NCBI RefSeq assembly: GCF_021647475.1
Contig: NZ_JAKIUR010000009.1
Location: 1-64,000 of the forward strand
Length of the DNA stretch: 64,000 bases
Source of the DNA: Lutibacter sp.
GTDB lineage: Bacteria; Bacteroidota; Bacteroidia; Flavobacteriales; Flavobacteriaceae
Reading direction: 5' to 3'
A model generated the notes under the pieces. It had not been told where the DNA came from, searched no databases, and was given only the letters and a program-made list of their open reading frames with translations. Of this stretch, positions 43,696-52,312 are shown in pieces; position 1 is the first letter of the stretch, and the number at the start of each line of letters is the position of its first letter. The position numbers and the translations under genes are program-made.

Positions 43696-44574
43696 TTATT
43701 TTTTCTTTTTATTTCGTATCATAGCTTCTAACATATCCCACATTTCTTCAGAAATATCTTCAAGCATGTTAAATTCCCCAGCACCTTTTAGCCATTCTCC
43801 ACCATCAATGGTAATTACTTCTCCGTTAACATAAGCCGAAAAATCACTCATTAAATAAGCAGCTAAATTTGCCAATTCTTGATGAACACCAACTCTGCCA
43901 ACAGGAACTTTCTTTTTCATATCAAACTTTTCTTTTAAGTTTCCAGGTAATAATCTATCCCAAGCTCCTTTGGTAGGAAATGGTCCTGGTGCAATTGCAT
44001 TTGAACGAATGCCATATTTTGCCCATTCCACAGCCAAAGAGCGTGTCATTGCTAAAACGCCCGCCTTTGCCGTTGCTGAAGGCACAACATACGCAGAGCC
44101 AGTCCAAGCATACGTTGTTACAATATTTAAAATAGTAGCTTTTGGTTGTTTAATTTTAATCCAGTGTTTTCCAAAAGCTAAGGTGCAATTTTTACTTCCT
44201 TTTAAAACAATATCAATTACTGTATCAAACGCATTAGCAGATAATCGTTCTGTTGGACTTATAAAATTTCCGGCGGCATTATTTAAAAGTCCATCAACTT
44301 TACCAAAAGTTTTTAGGGTTTCTGCTAGTACATTTTCAACTTCATCATAATTTCTAACATCACATTGTACGGGCAAAACAATTCCACCAGTTTCTTCTTC
44401 TAATTCTTTTTTAGTAGCTATTAATTTTTCAATATTTCTTGAAGTAATAACAACTTTTGCACCTAGTTCCAAAAAATAAGTAGTCATTGCTTTTCCTAAT
44501 CCACTACCACCACCGGTAACCACAATTACATAATCTTTTAAACTATTATCTTTAAGCATTGGATTTTTATACAT
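43696..44574 (-). CDS. SDR oxidoreductase, 2,4-dienoyl-CoA reductase-like
   Basis: A 292-residue short-chain dehydrogenase. The cofactor motif is VVTGGGSGLGKAM, with LNNAAGNF at the NNAG position. The catalytic region reads TTYAWTGSAYVVPSATAKAGVLAMTRSLAVEWAKYGIRSNAIAPGPFPT, where Lys is kept but the usual YxxxK Tyr position is Ser. That is the pattern of 2,4-dienoyl-CoA reductases, which act in beta-oxidation of unsaturated fatty acids. It stands alone, ending at a strong terminator. Confidence 0.85.
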   Translation of the reverse strand: MYKNPMLKDNSLKDYVIVVTGGGSGLGKAMTTYFLELGAKVVITSRNIEKLIATKKELEEETGGIVLPVQCDVRNYDEVENVLAETLKTFGKVDGLLNNAAGNFISPTERLSANAFDTVIDIVLKGSKNCTLAFGKHWIKIKQPKATILNIVTTYAWTGSAYVVPSATAKAGVLAMTRSLAVEWAKYGIRSNAIAPGPFPTKGAWDRLLPGNLKEKFDMKKKVPVGRVGVHQELANLAAYLMSDFSAYVNGEVITIDGGEWLKGAGEFNMLEDISEEMWDMLEAMIRNKKKK

Positions 44575-44660
44575 GAATTTAAAATTTTAGTTGAAATAAA
44601 AGTACTAATTTTTTCATTTTTAAAGTTTGAATCTTTTTTTTATTTTTTTTTAAAATCTAT

Positions 44661-44690
44661 TTGTCAAACACAAAAGTAATTGTATATTTG
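44661..44690 (+). promoter_or_regulatory. rpmH promoter (TTG-N19-TATATTTG) with leader hairpin
   Basis: TTG (44661-44663) and TATATTTG (44683-44690) are 19 bp apart, a canonical Bacteroidota promoter. The roughly 65-nt leader has a small hairpin (ACGCT...AGCGT, 44694-44710). Confidence 0.75.
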
Positions 44691-44758
44691 CCCACGCTTT
44701 CAGAGAGCGTTTGAAAGACGGAATTTAACTAAAGATACACGATTTAAAGATATAAGAA

Positions 44759-44917
44759 ATGAAAAGGACTTATCAACCATCAAAAAGAAAAAAAAGAAAT
44801 AAACACGGGTTCAGAGAACGTATGGCAAGTGTTGCAGGTAGAAAAGTGTTGGCAAGAAGAAGAGCTAAAGGTAGAAAAAGATTAAGTGTATCTTCTGATC
44901 CGAGACCAAAGAAATAA
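44759..44917 (+). CDS. rpmH: 50S ribosomal protein L34
   Basis: A 52-residue, strongly basic protein from ATG 44759 to TAA 44917, too short for routine ORF calling. It begins [22 protein letters not shown] and continues through [20 protein letters not shown], the invariant L34 sequence. It binds 23S rRNA in the large subunit. In many bacteria rpmH precedes rnpA and the origin region; here the gene is followed by its own terminator and then carB, so that context is lost. Confidence 0.97.
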   Translation: MKRTYQPSKRKKRNKHGFRERMASVAGRKVLARRRAKGRKRLSVSSDPRPKK

Positions 44918-44941
44918 TGAAACAATAGTTTTGTATATCAG

Positions 44942-44974
44942 GGTGTTACTTTTATTAGTAACACCTTTTTTTTT
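44942..44974 (+). terminator. Rho-independent terminator after rpmH
   Basis: A perfect 9-bp stem GGTGTTACT/AGTAACACC (44942-44950, 44957-44965) with a 6-nt loop is followed by nine T residues. Confidence 0.9.
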
Positions 44975-45057
44975 ATCCTTTTAATAAGTTTTGAAAACTA
45001 TTTTATTAAAAAAAATATAATTTATAGATATTTACCAGTACATAATCTATCATCAAA

Positions 45058-47907
45058 ATGCCAAAAAATAATAACATAAAATCGGTTTTAATTATAGGTT
45101 CAGGACCAATAATTATTGGGCAGGCTTGTGAATTTGATTACTCAGGTTCTCAAGCAATTAGATCTTTAAAAGAAGAAGGAATAGAGGTTGTTTTGATTAA
45201 CTCTAATCCGGCAACCATAATGACTGATCCTTCTTTGGCAGATTATGTGTATTTAAAACCGTTGACTACCAAATCAATTATTGAAATTTTAAAATTACAC
45301 CCAAATATTGATGCAGTATTACCAACTATGGGTGGTCAAACTGCTTTAAATTTATGTATTGAAGCTCAAGATAAAGGTATTTGGGATGATTTTAATATCA
45401 ATTTAATTGGTGTAGATATTGACGCAATTAATATTACGGAAGATAGAGAACAGTTCAGAAAATTAATGATTGATATAGGTATAGGTCAAGCTCCTTCTGC
45501 AACGGCAGCTTCTTTTTTAGAAGGAAAAGAAATTGCTCAGGAATTCGGATTTCCGTTGGTAATTAGACCATCATTTACTTTGGGTGGTTTTGGAGCTTCC
45601 ATTGTTTATAAAAAAGAAGATTTAAATAATTTATTGCGTAGAGGTTTAGAAGCATCACCAATACATGAAGTAATTATAGATAAAGCATTATTAGGTTGGA
45701 AAGAATATGAATTAGAGTTATTACGAGATAAAAATGATAATGTGGTAATTATTTGTACTATTGAAAATATGGATCCAATGGGAATTCATACAGGTGATTC
45801 AATTACCGTTGCACCAGCTATGACTTTAAGTGATACTACTTTTCAAAAAATGCGTGATATGGCAATCCATATGATGCGTTCTATTGGTGATTTTGCGGGT
45901 GGTTGTAATGTGCAATTTGCCGTAAGTCCTGATAAAAATGAAGATATAATTGCTATTGAAATTAATCCAAGGGTGTCACGTTCCTCTGCTTTAGCTTCAA
46001 AAGCTACGGGATATCCTATAGCTAAAATTGCTACAAAATTGGCTATTGGTTATCATTTAGATGAATTAAACAATCAAATTACTAAAACTACTTCAGCGTT
46101 ATTTGAACCGACTTTAGATTATGTAATTGTAAAAATTCCTCGTTGGAACTTTGATAAGTTTGAAGGCTCTGAAAGAACCTTAGGTTTACAAATGAAGTCT
46201 GTAGGTGAAGTAATGGGAATTGGTCGTTCGTTTCAAGAGGCGTTACATAAAGCTACACAATCCCTAGAAATAAAACGAAACGGATTAGGAGCTGATGGAA
46301 AAGGTGAACGGAAGTATGATGTAATTATTGAAAAATTAAAATATCCAAGTTGGGATCGTGTTTTTGTACTTTATGATGCTGTGCAAATGGGAATTTCGTT
46401 AAGTACCATTCACGAAATCACTAAGATTGATATGTGGTTTTTAAAACAATATGAAGAATTATACACTTTAGAAAAGGAGATTTCCTCTTTTAAATTAGAT
46501 ACTTTAAGTTATAATTTATTATTAGAAGCCAAACAAAAAGGTTTTGCAGATAGGCAAATTGCCCACATGTTGGGCTGTTTGGAAAGTGAAGTTCACAAAA
46601 AAAGAGAAGCACTTGGTGTACATAGAGTTTATAAATTAGTAGATACTTGTGCAGCAGAATTTGATGCACAAACACCATATTATTACTCTACATTCGAAAA
46701 TAAAATGATAACTTCTAAAGGTAGTTTTGCCGATAACGAAAGTGTAGTTTCAAACAAAAAAAAGATTGTTGTTTTAGGTTCTGGTCCAAATAGAATTGGG
46801 CAAGGAATTGAGTTTGATTATTGTTGTGTTCATGGCGTTTTAGCGGCTAAAGAATCTGGTTATGAAACTATTATGATAAATTGTAATCCTGAAACCGTTT
46901 CTACAGATTTTGATATTGCAGATAAATTATATTTTGAACCTGTATTTTGGGAACATATTTATGATATTATTCGCCATGAAAAACCAGAAGGCGTTATCGT
47001 TCAGCTTGGTGGACAAACAGCCTTGAAACTCGCTGAAAAACTAGAAAAACACGGTATAAAAATAATTGGAACAAGTTTTGAAGCACTAGATTTAGCCGAA
47101 GATAGAGGTCGATTTTCTGAATTGCTAGTTGATTTAAATATTCCATTTCCAAAATTTGCTTTGGCTTCAACTGCAGATGAAGCTATAGCCATTGCAGATG
47201 ATTTAGATTTTCCTATTTTGGTTCGTCCTTCTTATGTATTAGGAGGTCAAGGAATGAAAATTGTTATAAATAAAGAGGAATTGGAAAAACATGTAGTGGA
47301 TATTCTACATAAAATTCCGAATAATGTACTGTTGTTAGATCATTATTTAGATGGGGCTATTGAGGCAGAAGCAGATGCAATATGTGATGGAAAAGATGTT
47401 TATATTATTGGAATAATGGAACATATTGAGCCTTGTGGAGTTCATTCAGGAGATTCCAATGCAACTTTACCACCATTTAATTTGGGTGAATTTGTAATGC
47501 AACAAATTAAAGATCATACCCAAAAAATAGCATTGGCTTTAAGAACTGTAGGGTTAATTAATATTCAGTTTGCCATAAAGGATGATGTTGTTTATATTAT
47601 TGAAGCTAATCCAAGAGCTTCACGTACAGTTCCATTTATTTCAAAAGCATATAAAGAACCTTATGTAAATTATGCAACTAAAATAATGTTGGGTAAAAAT
47701 AAATTGAAAGATTTTGACTTTAAGCCTAAACTTGATGGTTTTGCAATTAAGCAACCAGTTTTTTCTTTTAATAAATTTCCTAATGTAGATAAACGTTTAG
47801 GTCCTGAAATGAAATCTACAGGAGAAAGTATTTTATTTATTGAGAATTTAAAAGATGATCAATTTTACGAATTGTATTCTCGAAGAAAAATGTATTTGAC
47901 TAAGTAA
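45058..47907 (+). CDS. carB: Carbamoyl-phosphate synthase large subunit (lacks MGS domain)
   Basis: A 949-residue synthetase that makes carbamoyl phosphate from ammonia, bicarbonate and two ATP for arginine and pyrimidines. The two homologous halves are visible: SVLIIGSGPIIIGQACEFDYSG opens the first, and VVLGSGPNRIGQGIEFDYCCVH opens the second (about residue 575). Both have ATP-grasp RPSFTLGGFG / RPSYVLGGQG loops. E. coli CarB has about 1073 residues; this one ends just after the second synthetase half, so the allosteric MGS-like domain is missing. The ORF is intact, and this is a natural short form. Confidence 0.95.
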   Translation: MPKNNNIKSVLIIGSGPIIIGQACEFDYSGSQAIRSLKEEGIEVVLINSNPATIMTDPSLADYVYLKPLTTKSIIEILKLHPNIDAVLPTMGGQTALNLCIEAQDKGIWDDFNINLIGVDIDAINITEDREQFRKLMIDIGIGQAPSATAASFLEGKEIAQEFGFPLVIRPSFTLGGFGASIVYKKEDLNNLLRRGLEASPIHEVIIDKALLGWKEYELELLRDKNDNVVIICTIENMDPMGIHTGDSITVAPAMTLSDTTFQKMRDMAIHMMRSIGDFAGGCNVQFAVSPDKNEDIIAIEINPRVSRSSALASKATGYPIAKIATKLAIGYHLDELNNQITKTTSALFEPTLDYVIVKIPRWNFDKFEGSERTLGLQMKSVGEVMGIGRSFQEALHKATQSLEIKRNGLGADGKGERKYDVIIEKLKYPSWDRVFVLYDAVQMGISLSTIHEITKIDMWFLKQYEELYTLEKEISSFKLDTLSYNLLLEAKQKGFADRQIAHMLGCLESEVHKKREALGVHRVYKLVDTCAAEFDAQTPYYYSTFENKMITSKGSFADNESVVSNKKKIVVLGSGPNRIGQGIEFDYCCVHGVLAAKESGYETIMINCNPETVSTDFDIADKLYFEPVFWEHIYDIIRHEKPEGVIVQLGGQTALKLAEKLEKHGIKIIGTSFEALDLAEDRGRFSELLVDLNIPFPKFALASTADEAIAIADDLDFPILVRPSYVLGGQGMKIVINKEELEKHVVDILHKIPNNVLLLDHYLDGAIEAEADAICDGKDVYIIGIMEHIEPCGVHSGDSNATLPPFNLGEFVMQQIKDHTQKIALALRTVGLINIQFAIKDDVVYIIEANPRASRTVPFISKAYKEPYVNYATKIMLGKNKLKDFDFKPKLDGFAIKQPVFSFNKFPNVDKRLGPEMKSTGESILFIENLKDDQFYELYSRRKMYLTK

Positions 47908-47980
47908 TAGGTAAAAATAATGTTTTCTTCATTTTTTTAAAACCTAACATTTATCATATTTGTAATAAAAAAGTTTAAAA

Positions 47981-48009
47981 AAATAAACCAAATACGCCTA
48001 GGTTTATTT
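47981..48009 (+). terminator. Possible hairpin terminator after carB
   Basis: A 9-bp inverted repeat AAATAAACC/GGTTTATTT (47981-47989, 48001-48009) with an 11-nt loop, 70 bp after carB. It lacks a clean T-run, so the role is uncertain. The rest of the 350-bp gap to nifJ is AT-rich. Confidence 0.4.
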
Positions 48010-48127
48010 GTCTTTATTGTTACAGTATTCAATATTTTTAAATTTCACTTTAGTGTAATTAGCTAAAAATAAGCAAATTAAACACTCTATTTTTATCTAT
48101 TCTAAATAACAATTAACAAAATTTTGC

Positions 48128-48170
48128 TGACATATATCATTGTAAGTCCTTATGGGTTAGTCTAATTTTA
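48128..48170 (+). promoter_or_regulatory. nifJ upstream region: TGA-N6-TCA site and possible promoter
   Basis: TGACATATATCA (48128-48139) has the TGA-N6-TCA core of Crp/Fnr-family boxes. It lies just upstream of a TTG (48140-48142) and, 20 bp on, TAATTTTA (48163-48170), a near match to TAnnTTTG. This would be a plausible activator position for oxygen-controlled nifJ expression. No regulator gene is in the window. Confidence 0.35.
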
Positions 48171-48258
48171 CAGAGCAAAAATTCATAAGAAAACTATATA
48201 ATTTGAAAATTAAATTTAATACTGTTTAATTCAAAAAAATTATTAAAATAAAGTAAAA

Positions 48259-51200
48259 ATGAAAGAAGAGATTTCTAAATTAATTTGTGATGCTAATGAA
48301 GCAGTAGCAAAGGTTGCACATAAAACAAATGAAGTTTGTGCAATTTATCCAATTACACCTGCATCTCCAATGGGAGAACACGCAGAAGTGTATAGTGCGG
48401 AAGGATTAAAAAACATTTGGGGTAATATACCTAGAATTATTGAAATGCAGAGTGAAGGTGGAGCTTCTGGAGCTGTTCATGGTTCACTGCAAGGTGGTGC
48501 TGTAACTACAACATTTACAGCTTCTCAAGGTTTGTTATTAATGATTCCAAATATGTATAAAATGGCTGGTGAATTATTGCCAACCGTAATTCATGTAGCT
48601 GCACGTACTATTGCAACACACGCATTATCTATTTTTGGAGACCATTCTGATGTAATGGCAACAAGAGCAACTGGTTTTGCAATGTTATTCGGTGGTTCTG
48701 GTCAAGAGGCACAAGATTTTGCATTAATATCTCAAGTAGCGACTTTTAAAACCAGAATACCATTTTTAAATATTTTTGATGGTTTTAGAACTTCACATGA
48801 AATTACTAAAATGGATGCAATTCCAGATGAAGTAATAAAAGCTATGATGCCAGAAAAAGAAGTTTTGGAACATAGAAAACGTGCATTAGATCCTGATAAT
48901 CCAGTGCTTAGAGGTTCATCACAAAACCCTGATGTATTTTTTCAAGCAAGTGAAGCTTCTAATATTTATTATCAAAAAGTTCCTGAAATAGTTCAAGAAA
49001 CTATGGATGAATTTTATAAACAAACAGGTAGAAGATATGACTTATTTAATTATGTAGGACACCCAGAAGCTGAACGTGTAATTATTATTATGGGCTCAGG
49101 TGAAGGTGCAGTTGGTGAAGCTGTTGAAGCTATGGTTGCCAATGGTGAAAAAGTAGGAGCATTATATGTACGTTTATATCGTCCATTCTCAATTTATCAC
49201 TTCATTAAAGAATTACCTAAAACAGTTAAAAAAATAGCTGTTTTAGACAGAACTAAAGAACCAGGAAGTATAGGAGAACCTTTATATTTAGATATTGTAA
49301 ATGCATTTGTTGAAATGGGAGATACTTTACCAACAATTGTTGGTGGTCGTTACGGTTTATCTTCTAAAGAATTTACACCAGCAATGGTTAAAGGTATTTA
49401 TGATGAATTAATTAAGAATTCACCTAAAAATCACTTCACTATTGGTATTAATGATGATGTAACTCATACAAGTTTAACTTACAATCCTAATTTTAAAACA
49501 ACTAAAAATACAGTAAATTGTATGTTTTATGGTTTAGGTTCAGATGGTACTGTTGGAGCAAACAAAAACTCTATTAAAATTATTGGTGAAACTACTGATA
49601 ATTATGTACAAGGATATTTTGTATATGACTCTAAAAAAGCAGGAGCTCAAACTATTTCACATTTACGATTTGGTCCAGATCCAATTACTGCTTCTTATTT
49701 AGTAGATAAAGCTAATTTTATTGCGGTTCATCAATTTAACTTTATACAAAAATATGATGTTTTAGAGAACATTAAAGAAGGAGGTACTTTCTTACTTAAT
49801 TCACCTTATTCAAAATATAAAGTTTGGACAGAACTTCCAAGCATTCTTCAACAAAGAATAATTGATAATAATATTGAATTTTATGTAGTTGATGCTACAA
49901 GAGTTGCTCATGAAGTAAACCTAGGAAAACGTACAAATACCGTTTTACAAACTTGTTTCTTTGCCATATCAGGAGTATTACCTAAAGATGAAGCTATCAA
50001 AAAAATTAAAGCTGCCATTGTTAAATCTTATTCTCATAAAGGAGAAAAAGTGGTTAAGATGAACTTTAATGCCGTTGATAAATCATTAGAAAACTTAGAA
50101 AAAGTTGAATACCCTCGTCACACTACAAATACTGATGGTTTACAACCAATGATGCGTGAAGGTGCCGATGAATTTATTAAAGAAATTTTAGGAACTATTT
50201 TAGCAGGTAAAGGCGATACGTTGCCAGTTAGTGCATTTACTCCTGATGGAACATTCCCAACAGGAAGCACAAAATTTGAAAAACGAGGTATTGCAGACTA
50301 TATTCCTACTTGGGATGATGCTAATTTATGTACACAATGTAATAAATGTGTTAGTATTTGTCCACATGCTGCTATTAGAGCAAAAGTGGTATCCAATGAA
50401 TTGATATCAGATGCACCTGCTGGATTAAAACATGTTCCAGCTAAAGGAAGACCATTTAATAGTGAAACAGAAAGCTATGTGTTACAAGTTTCTCCAGAAG
50501 ATTGTACAGGATGCGATTTATGTGTTGAAGTTTGTCCTGCTGAAAGCAAAGAAGTTGAAGGCGTATTTGCAATTAATATGTCTAGAAAAATAGACGTTGA
50601 TAAAGAAGAAAATAAAAACTGGGATTACTTTATTGATTTACCTAACTATGATAGAAAAGAATTAAAAATTTCTACCATAAAAGGATCACAATTCTTAGAA
50701 CCATTATTTGAATTTTCAGGAGCTTGTCCTGGTTGTGGAGAAACACCTTATATAAAATTAGTTACACAATTATATGGTGATAGTATAATGATTGCTAATG
50801 CAACTGGTTGTTCATCTATTTATGGAGGAAACTTACCAACAACACCATATACTAAAAATAGTGCAGGACGTGGACCAGCTTGGGCAAATTCATTATTTGA
50901 AGATAATGCAGAATACGGATTAGGAATGCGTTTAGCATTAACTAAAAAACAAGATATTGTTTTTGATTTATTAAAATCTTTAGAAGATCAAATTGGAAGT
51001 ACGTTAGTTAATGAAATTATTGGCAATATTGAAGAAGATGAAACTCAAAAAGAGTTAAAACTAAATCAAATTGAAAAATTAAACAGTATTTTAGATACTA
51101 TTGATACTAAAGATGCTAAAAACCTAAGAGACCTTTCTGAATACTTGCGTAAAAAATCAGTTTGGATATTTGGTGGAGATGGCTGGGCTTATGATATAGG

Positions 51201-51789
51201 ATTTGGTGGATTAGACCATGTATTGGCATCTGGTGAAAATGTAAATATTTTAGTTATGGATACTGAAATATATTCTAACACCGGTGGTCAAGCATCAAAA
51301 GCGACTCAAATGGGGGCAAGTGCTAAATTTTCAATTGGAGGTAAAACAACACCTAAAAAAAGTTTAAGCTTGCAAGCAGTATCTTATGGTAATGTGTATG
51401 TAGCTCAAATAGCAATTGGAGCTAAAGATAATCAAACTTTAAAAGCAATTCAAGAAGCAGAAGCTTATCCAGGAACTTCAATAATTATTGCATATTCGCC
51501 TTGTGTTGACCACGGATATGATTTAAGATATTCAGCAGATCATCAAGCAAAAGCTGTTGAAACTGGTTACTGGCCATTATTTAGATTCAATCCAATGGAA
51601 GTAAAAGGAAAGAAATTTAGATTAGATTCTAAACAACCTTCTGCTCCTTTAAGCGATTTCATGTATAGCGAATCTCGTTTTACAAGGGTTGTTAAAGATA
51701 ACCCAGAAAATGCAAAAAAATTATTAGATGAAGCTCAAGAGAATGTTGAAACACAATGGGAACGTTTAGAACTTTATAAAAATTTATAA
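48259..51789 (+). CDS. nifJ: Pyruvate:ferredoxin (flavodoxin) oxidoreductase
   Basis: A 1176-residue single-chain PFOR that oxidatively decarboxylates pyruvate to acetyl-CoA and CO2, reducing ferredoxin or flavodoxin. The N-terminal domain binds pyruvate (AICPITPASPMGEH-type: IYPITPASPMGEH). The two [4Fe-4S] ferredoxin motifs are CTQCNKCVSICPH (near residue 692) and CTGCDLCVEVCPAE (near 749). The proximal cluster and TPP domain begins GACPGCGE (about 820), with the TPP motif GDGWAYDIGFGG (about 973) and NTGGQASKAT. All expected cysteines are present. It is oxygen-sensitive, so the organism has an anaerobic phase. Followed by a strong terminator. Confidence 0.97.
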   Translation: MKEEISKLICDANEAVAKVAHKTNEVCAIYPITPASPMGEHAEVYSAEGLKNIWGNIPRIIEMQSEGGASGAVHGSLQGGAVTTTFTASQGLLLMIPNMYKMAGELLPTVIHVAARTIATHALSIFGDHSDVMATRATGFAMLFGGSGQEAQDFALISQVATFKTRIPFLNIFDGFRTSHEITKMDAIPDEVIKAMMPEKEVLEHRKRALDPDNPVLRGSSQNPDVFFQASEASNIYYQKVPEIVQETMDEFYKQTGRRYDLFNYVGHPEAERVIIIMGSGEGAVGEAVEAMVANGEKVGALYVRLYRPFSIYHFIKELPKTVKKIAVLDRTKEPGSIGEPLYLDIVNAFVEMGDTLPTIVGGRYGLSSKEFTPAMVKGIYDELIKNSPKNHFTIGINDDVTHTSLTYNPNFKTTKNTVNCMFYGLGSDGTVGANKNSIKIIGETTDNYVQGYFVYDSKKAGAQTISHLRFGPDPITASYLVDKANFIAVHQFNFIQKYDVLENIKEGGTFLLNSPYSKYKVWTELPSILQQRIIDNNIEFYVVDATRVAHEVNLGKRTNTVLQTCFFAISGVLPKDEAIKKIKAAIVKSYSHKGEKVVKMNFNAVDKSLENLEKVEYPRHTTNTDGLQPMMREGADEFIKEILGTILAGKGDTLPVSAFTPDGTFPTGSTKFEKRGIADYIPTWDDANLCTQCNKCVSICPHAAIRAKVVSNELISDAPAGLKHVPAKGRPFNSETESYVLQVSPEDCTGCDLCVEVCPAESKEVEGVFAINMSRKIDVDKEENKNWDYFIDLPNYDRKELKISTIKGSQFLEPLFEFSGACPGCGETPYIKLVTQLYGDSIMIANATGCSSIYGGNLPTTPYTKNSAGRGPAWANSLFEDNAEYGLGMRLALTKKQDIVFDLLKSLEDQIGSTLVNEIIGNIEEDETQKELKLNQIEKLNSILDTIDTKDAKNLRDLSEYLRKKSVWIFGGDGWAYDIGFGGLDHVLASGENVNILVMDTEIYSNTGGQASKATQMGASAKFSIGGKTTPKKSLSLQAVSYGNVYVAQIAIGAKDNQTLKAIQEAEAYPGTSIIIAYSPCVDHGYDLRYSADHQAKAVETGYWPLFRFNPMEVKGKKFRLDSKQPSAPLSDFMYSESRFTRVVKDNPENAKKLLDEAQENVETQWERLELYKNL

Positions 51790-51801
51790 TTTTATTTGAT
51801 A

Positions 51802-51842
51802 AAAGTGCTGAACAACATTGTTGTTCAGCACTTTATTTTTTT
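51802..51842 (+). terminator. Rho-independent terminator after nifJ
   Basis: A 15-bp stem (51802-51816 with 51820-51834) and 3-nt loop, then ATTTTTTT. It separates nifJ from the HEPN gene. Confidence 0.85.
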
Positions 51843-51869
51843 AGAATATTAATTAGAAATATTAGCATT

Positions 51870-52244
51870 ATGAAATCTAGATCAAAAGCATTTTTAGATG
51901 AAGCTGAGAAAAAACTTCAAGAAGCTAAAGAAGAAATGTTTAAGCCAAAAGAAGATATGGTTAGTTATTCTGTTTGTAAAAAATCACAAATTGCTATAGA
52001 AAACTATTTAAAAGGTTATTTAACTAAAAACCATATTGAAATTTCACAGGATGAAACTATAGCTACTTTATTTGACAAGTGCGTTGCTTTTAATGAGAAA
52101 TTTAAAGAGGTAGATTTAAGCGAAATTAGTTGCAGAAATCATATTATTGATTCACGTTACTGTTCAGAAATACCTAAAGTAGCGGCTTGTTTAGATACCG
52201 CAGATGCCTTAGATACTTATTTTAGAAAAAACAAAATTATATAA
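51870..52244 (+). CDS. HEPN-domain protein, probably non-nuclease
   Basis: A 124-residue all-helical protein. The motif FLDEAEKKLQEAKE...YSVCKKSQIAIENYLKGYL is characteristic of HEPN proteins, which are often RNases or nucleotide-binding partners. The usual C-terminal RxxxxH nuclease motif is not evident (SRYCSEIPK), and there is no MNT nucleotidyltransferase next door, so a toxin role is not supported. The gene begins 28 bp after the nifJ terminator; whether the linkage is functional is unknown. Confidence 0.75.
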   Translation: MKSRSKAFLDEAEKKLQEAKEEMFKPKEDMVSYSVCKKSQIAIENYLKGYLTKNHIEISQDETIATLFDKCVAFNEKFKEVDLSEISCRNHIIDSRYCSEIPKVAACLDTADALDTYFRKNKII

Positions 52245-52264
52245 GTATCATCTTTCAATTTCAT

Positions 52265-52294
52265 TTGACAAAGAAAAAACTTACTGTACATTTG
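52265..52294 (+). promoter_or_regulatory. Promoter (TTG-N19-TACATTTG) of the GlmU-like gene
   Basis: TTG (52265-52267) and TACATTTG (52287-52294) have exactly 19 bp between them, 18 bp before the next ATG. This is the clearest promoter in the window. Confidence 0.75.
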
Positions 52295-52312
52295 TAAAAA
52301 TAAATAAAATTT

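Noticed and set aside
51870..52244. HEPN gene considered as half of a HEPN-MNT toxin-antitoxin pair
   Set aside because: No MNT nucleotidyltransferase gene is adjacent, and the RxxxxH nuclease motif is not evident.
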